From: Mycobacterium szulgai
GTDB taxonomy: Bacteria; Actinomycetota; Actinomycetes; Mycobacteriales; Mycobacteriaceae
Reading direction: 5' to 3'
DNA: 64,000 nt
Assembly: GCF_002116635.1 (NCBI RefSeq)
Contig: NZ_LQPW01000134.1
Coordinates: 1 to 64,000 of the forward strand
The translations under genes were made by a program, and so were the position numbers. Numbering within the stretch: the stretch's first letter is position 1; each line of letters opens with the position of its first letter. The notes under the pieces were generated by a model. The model ran no database searches. It was given only the letters and a program-made list of their open reading frames with translations, and was not told the DNA's origin. Shown piece by piece: positions 61,392-64,000 of this stretch.

Positions 61392-62165
61392 TCAGGTGAA
61401 CCGGAACCAGCGCCGCGCGGCCAGTGTGGCCAGCGCGCCCCACACGGCCAGAACGACGATCCCGAACCAGTCCACCGACAGGATCATCGCCTGCGACAGC
61501 GCCTCGGTCAGCGCGCCCGACGGCGTCAACCGGGAAAGCCATTTGACCGAGGCCGGGATCATGTCGGTCTCGAGCGTCAAGGCGCCGAACCCGGCGAAGA
61601 CGAACCACATCAGGTTGGCGACGGCCAGGACGATCTCGGCGCGCAACGTGCCGCCCAGCAGCAGGCCCAGTGCCGCGAATCCCGCGGTGCCCAACGCGAT
61701 GACCGCCGCACCCAGTGCCAGTGCCGCCGCCGCCGGCCGCCAACCCAGTGCAAACCCGATGCTGCCCAAGATGATTGCCTGCAGAAACACGACGGCTACC
61801 ACCGCCAGCGACTTGCCCGCGATGATGCCCCAAACCGGCAGCGGAGTCGCTCCGAGTCGCTTCAGAGCCCCATACCGGCGGTCGAACGCGACCGCGATGG
61901 CCTGGCCGGTGAACGCGGTGGACACCACTGCCAGCGCCATGATGACCGGAACGAAGGTCGCGGCGCGGTGCGTTCCGAACGACCCGAGCGGCAGCAGCGT
62001 GAGCCCGACCAGCAGCGTGATCGGGATGAACATGGTCAGCAGTAGTTGCTCGCCGTTACGCAGCAGCAGCTTGAGCTCCAGGCCGAACTGCGCGGCCAGC
62101 ATCCTGGGGACCGCATTGGGGCGCGGGTCGGGGGCGAACGTTCCCGCGGGGAACACGTCGGTCAC
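61392..62165 (-). CDS. ABC-2 type transporter permease (Rv1457c-like)
   Basis: 257 residues from the GTG at 62165, overlapping the ATPase stop; the frame continues upstream only as shadow. Six hydrophobic segments with the ABC-2 layout (FIPITLLVGLTLLPLGSFGT; FDRRYGALKRLGATPLPVWG, the typical coupling-helix stretch; LTPSGALTEALSQAMI). Works with the ATPase encoded immediately upstream as an exporter of unknown substrate. The neighbouring heme genes leave open a link to heme or cytochrome maturation. Confidence 0.92.
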   Translation of the reverse strand: MTDVFPAGTFAPDPRPNAVPRMLAAQFGLELKLLLRNGEQLLLTMFIPITLLVGLTLLPLGSFGTHRAATFVPVIMALAVVSTAFTGQAIAVAFDRRYGALKRLGATPLPVWGIIAGKSLAVVAVVFLQAIILGSIGFALGWRPAAAALALGAAVIALGTAGFAALGLLLGGTLRAEIVLAVANLMWFVFAGFGALTLETDMIPASVKWLSRLTPSGALTEALSQAMILSVDWFGIVVLAVWGALATLAARRWFRFT

Positions 62166-63103
62166 GATCGCAACTTCCTGCCGGTGAGATCCAGGAACAC
62201 ATCCTCGAGGCTGCGCTGCTCGACGCGCATGTCGGTGGCCAGTACGTCGATCCGCGCGCACCATGCGGTAACCGTCGCCAGCACCTGGGGGTCGACCGGG
62301 CCTTCGACCAGATACTCGCCCGGCGTCACCTCGGTGGCCTTGTAGTCCTCCGGCAAAGCGGCGGCCAACAACGACAGGTCGAGCCGCGGCGGCGCGGTGA
62401 ACCGCAACTGGTCTTTGGCGCCGCTTCGCATCAATTCTGTCGGTGTTCCGGCGGCCACGGTCACCCCGTGGTCGATGATGACCAGCCGGTCGGCGAGTTC
62501 TTCGGCCTCTTTGAGCTGATGGGTGGTCAACACCACGGTGACACCGTCGCGGCGCAGTGCATCGATCAGCTCCCACACCAGCAGTCGGGCGTGCGCATCC
62601 ATCCCCGCGGTGGGCTCGTCGAGGAACACCAGTTCGGGACGGCCGACCAGTGCACAGGCCAGCGCCAGCCGTTGTTGCTGGCCACCGGAGAGCCGTCGAT
62701 AAGTGGTGCGGGCCGCTTCGGTCAGGCCCAGAGTGTCCAGTAGCCAATCGGGATCCAGCGGGTCGGCGGCGTAGGCCGCGACCAGTTTCAGCATTTCCCC
62801 GGCGCGTGCCGCCGGATAACCGCCGCCGCCCTGCAGCATCACGCCGATGCGTGCGCGCAGCCGGGCGTTGTCCCGGATGGGGTCCAGCCCGAGCACCTCG
62901 ATAGTGCCCGCATCCGGACGGACGAAGCCCTCGCACATCTCGACGGTTGTGGTTTTACCGGCGCCGTTGGGGCCCAGCAGGGCCATGACTTCGGCGGCAT
63001 GCACTTCCAGATCGAGGCCAGAAACTGCCGTGACGGCTCCGTACTGCTTACACACCCCGCGCAGCCGAACAACGACCTCGGGGGACTGGTCGGGCGAAGT
63101 CAC
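62162..63103 (-). CDS. ABC transporter ATP-binding protein (Rv1458c-like)
   Basis: 313 residues, GTG start behind GAGGAGGAG. Walker A GPNGAGKT at residues 44-51, signature LSGGQQQRLALACAL, Walker B LVFLDEPTAG, and the switch His in LTTHQLKEAEELADR. The C-terminal 85 residues are an accessory domain as in drug/antibiotic exporters of the DrrA type. Encoded between mptB and its permease on one transcript, with a MIRU-like element separating it from mptB. Confidence 0.95.
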   Translation of the reverse strand: MTSPDQSPEVVVRLRGVCKQYGAVTAVSGLDLEVHAAEVMALLGPNGAGKTTTVEMCEGFVRPDAGTIEVLGLDPIRDNARLRARIGVMLQGGGGYPAARAGEMLKLVAAYAADPLDPDWLLDTLGLTEAARTTYRRLSGGQQQRLALACALVGRPELVFLDEPTAGMDAHARLLVWELIDALRRDGVTVVLTTHQLKEAEELADRLVIIDHGVTVAAGTPTELMRSGAKDQLRFTAPPRLDLSLLAAALPEDYKATEVTPGEYLVEGPVDPQVLATVTAWCARIDVLATDMRVEQRSLEDVFLDLTGRKLRS

Positions 63104-63179
63104 GGGCGCCGCTCCTCCTCAACGCTTCGTCCCCCGCAAGCGGGAGGTGCCCCCACTGCATCGTCGTCGGCGCGGCTCA
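63104..63179. repeat. MIRU-like repeat with insertion between mptB and ABC ATPase gene
   Basis: Starts with GGCGCCGCTCCTCCTCAACG beside the ATPase start and ends with TGCATCGTCGTCGGCGCGGC TCA, the last three bases being the mptB stop (63177-63179). The two conserved ends match the element at 50090-50179. Between them lies a 31-base insert (about 63128-63158) containing the hairpin-forming CCCGCAAGCGGG. Confidence 0.65.
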
Positions 63180-64000
63180 CGTCGAGTCAGCGTAGGCGTC
63201 GGGCGCCGCCTTCGAACGAGGGGTGGCCTGCGGGGTGTCCGGCATCTCGGCGGCGGGCACCACGACGGGCTGATTCGGTTCGTCGTTTTCCTCCGGCAAT
63301 CGGCGCCATGGCAGCTGGTGGTAGGTCAGCGCGATGAGCACCACCACGATCAGGGCACTGGCCAGCGTGGCGTCCACGATTTGGAATAACGCGAAGCGAT
63401 CGCCGTTGGCCGTCGGGCCGAAGATCCCCACGATGAGCGTGACGATGATCGCCGCCACCCGGAACCCGGTCCGGGTCGCCCACGCGGCCAACGGGATGAT
63501 CGCCCACAGCAGGTACCAGGGCTGCACGACCGGAAACAGCAAAACCGTCAGCCCCAGGGCGACACCGAGGCCGCCGATCGGGTGCAGCCGGCCGCGAAAC
63601 ACCGCCAGCAACAGCCAGCACACCATCACCATGATGATCAGCACGCCGATGGCACGGGTCAGCGACAGCACCGCGGTGGTGTGATCGCCCAGACCCAGCA
63701 GGATGCCCACCTGCCCGGTGCCCAGGGCCAGCAGTGTCGGTGGCGACATCCAGCTGCGCACCACGTTGGCGGTGCCCAGGGTGTACATCCAGCCAAACCC
63801 GAGTCCGCTGGCCCAGCCGACGGCGGCCATCACCGCCAGCGATAGCCCGGCCATGCCGCCGCCGGCCAGCAGCAGCGCCTTGAGGTTGCCCCCGCAGCGG
63901 AAGGCCAGGGCCATCGTGACGAAACCCAATGCCAGCATCGAAGGTAGCTTCACCTGCGACGACAGCACGATCAGGATCGAGCCGCCCAGCAACATGCCCA
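63177..64000 (-). CDS. mptB: MptB-like alpha-(1->6)-mannosyltransferase, C-terminal part
   Basis: At least 273 residues; the frame runs off the right edge, so the N-terminal half is missing. Multiple hydrophobic helices with LFPVVQPWYLLWAIIPLAAW, a block typical of the polyprenol-phosphomannose-dependent mannosyltransferases (GT-C fold), and a hydrophilic C-terminal tail rich in Pro and Glu. MptB starts the mannan core of lipomannan in corynebacteria; in mycobacteria it is conserved beside this ABC transporter (Rv1459c). The product belongs to the cell-envelope lipoglycan pathway. Confidence 0.9.
   Translation of the reverse strand, partial: GMLLGGSILIVLSSQVKLPSMLALGFVTMALAFRCGGNLKALLLAGGGMAGLSLAVMAAVGWASGLGFGWMYTLGTANVVRSWMSPPTLLALGTGQVGILLGLGDHTTAVLSLTRAIGVLIIMVMVCWLLLAVFRGRLHPIGGLGVALGLTVLLFPVVQPWYLLWAIIPLAAWATRTGFRVAAIIVTLIVGIFGPTANGDRFALFQIVDATLASALIVVVLIALTYHQLPWRRLPEENDEPNQPVVVPAAEMPDTPQATPRSKAAPDAYADST

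Noticed and set aside
62166-62936. N-terminal extension of the ABC permease (frame open to 62936)
   Set aside because: It would overlap the whole ATPase gene and reads as Arg/Gly-rich noise; the GTG at 62165 gives the normal permease length.

Overview
The window is high-GC actinobacterial DNA from a Mycobacterium. The evidence is a PE_PGRS gene with a PE domain, a PPE protein with an SVP motif, 13E12-type HNH protein, MIRU-like intergenic repeats, mptB, and a gene order that follows the ribA2-ribH-lectin-uvrC-rapZ-yvcK-whiA ... gap-pgk-tpi-secG ... pgl-opcA-zwf-tal-tkt-ctaB-qor-ctaA-ABC-mptB segment of the M. tuberculosis chromosome (about Rv1415 to Rv1459c; locus comparisons are from memory). 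PE_PGRS genes point to a slow grower. The extra loci (DAB carbon uptake, homospermidine synthesis, ppc) argue for a non-tuberculous species.

Layout. 1-1726: riboflavin genes (5'-truncated ribBA, ribH) and a PH-domain membrane protein. 1728-13768: an accessory block where M. tuberculosis has only a lipoprotein gene. It holds a DUF1275 membrane protein, two unrecognised proteins, a four-gene DabB-DabA-PII-like-carbonic anhydrase operon with a promoter at 4110-4139, two paralogous winged-helix regulators, an MFS pump fused to a winged-helix tail, and a sulfotransferase. 14142-15067: two tandem secreted ricin-type lectins. 15131-19993: tightly coupled uvrC-rapZ-yvcK-whiA. 20058-31920: lipid-metabolism genes (WS/DGAT acyltransferase, lipase, FadD, acyltransferase, PucR-like regulator, DUF3556 membrane protein, FAD oxidoreductase), interrupted by a 13E12-type gene.

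31944-36417: a secreted Pro/Val/Ala repeat protein and the glycolytic operon gap-pgk-tpiA. 36443-47850: a second accessory stretch with a PPE gene, secG, a PE_PGRS gene, ppc, and a divergent locus (MFS-TetR facing a PLP decarboxylase and homospermidine synthase, with two palindromic operators between). 48013-54954: a coiled-coil protein and the pentose-phosphate operon tkt-tal-zwf-opcA-pgl, ended by a strong hairpin. 55227-64000: heme O/A synthesis (ctaB, ctaA), a frameshifted PE_PGRS relic, quinone reductase, a conserved protein, a relic of a non-ribosomal peptide synthetase, an ABC exporter and the C-terminal part of MptB.

The most interesting locus is 4110-10329. It appears to be an inorganic-carbon uptake module (DabAB) with its own PII-like protein, a beta-carbonic anhydrase homologue whose catalytic CxDxR motif reads C-S-D-D-K, and two paralogous regulators, one with a perfect operator-like palindrome at its start. 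The second is 43175-47850, a self-contained polyamine synthesis, efflux and regulation locus.
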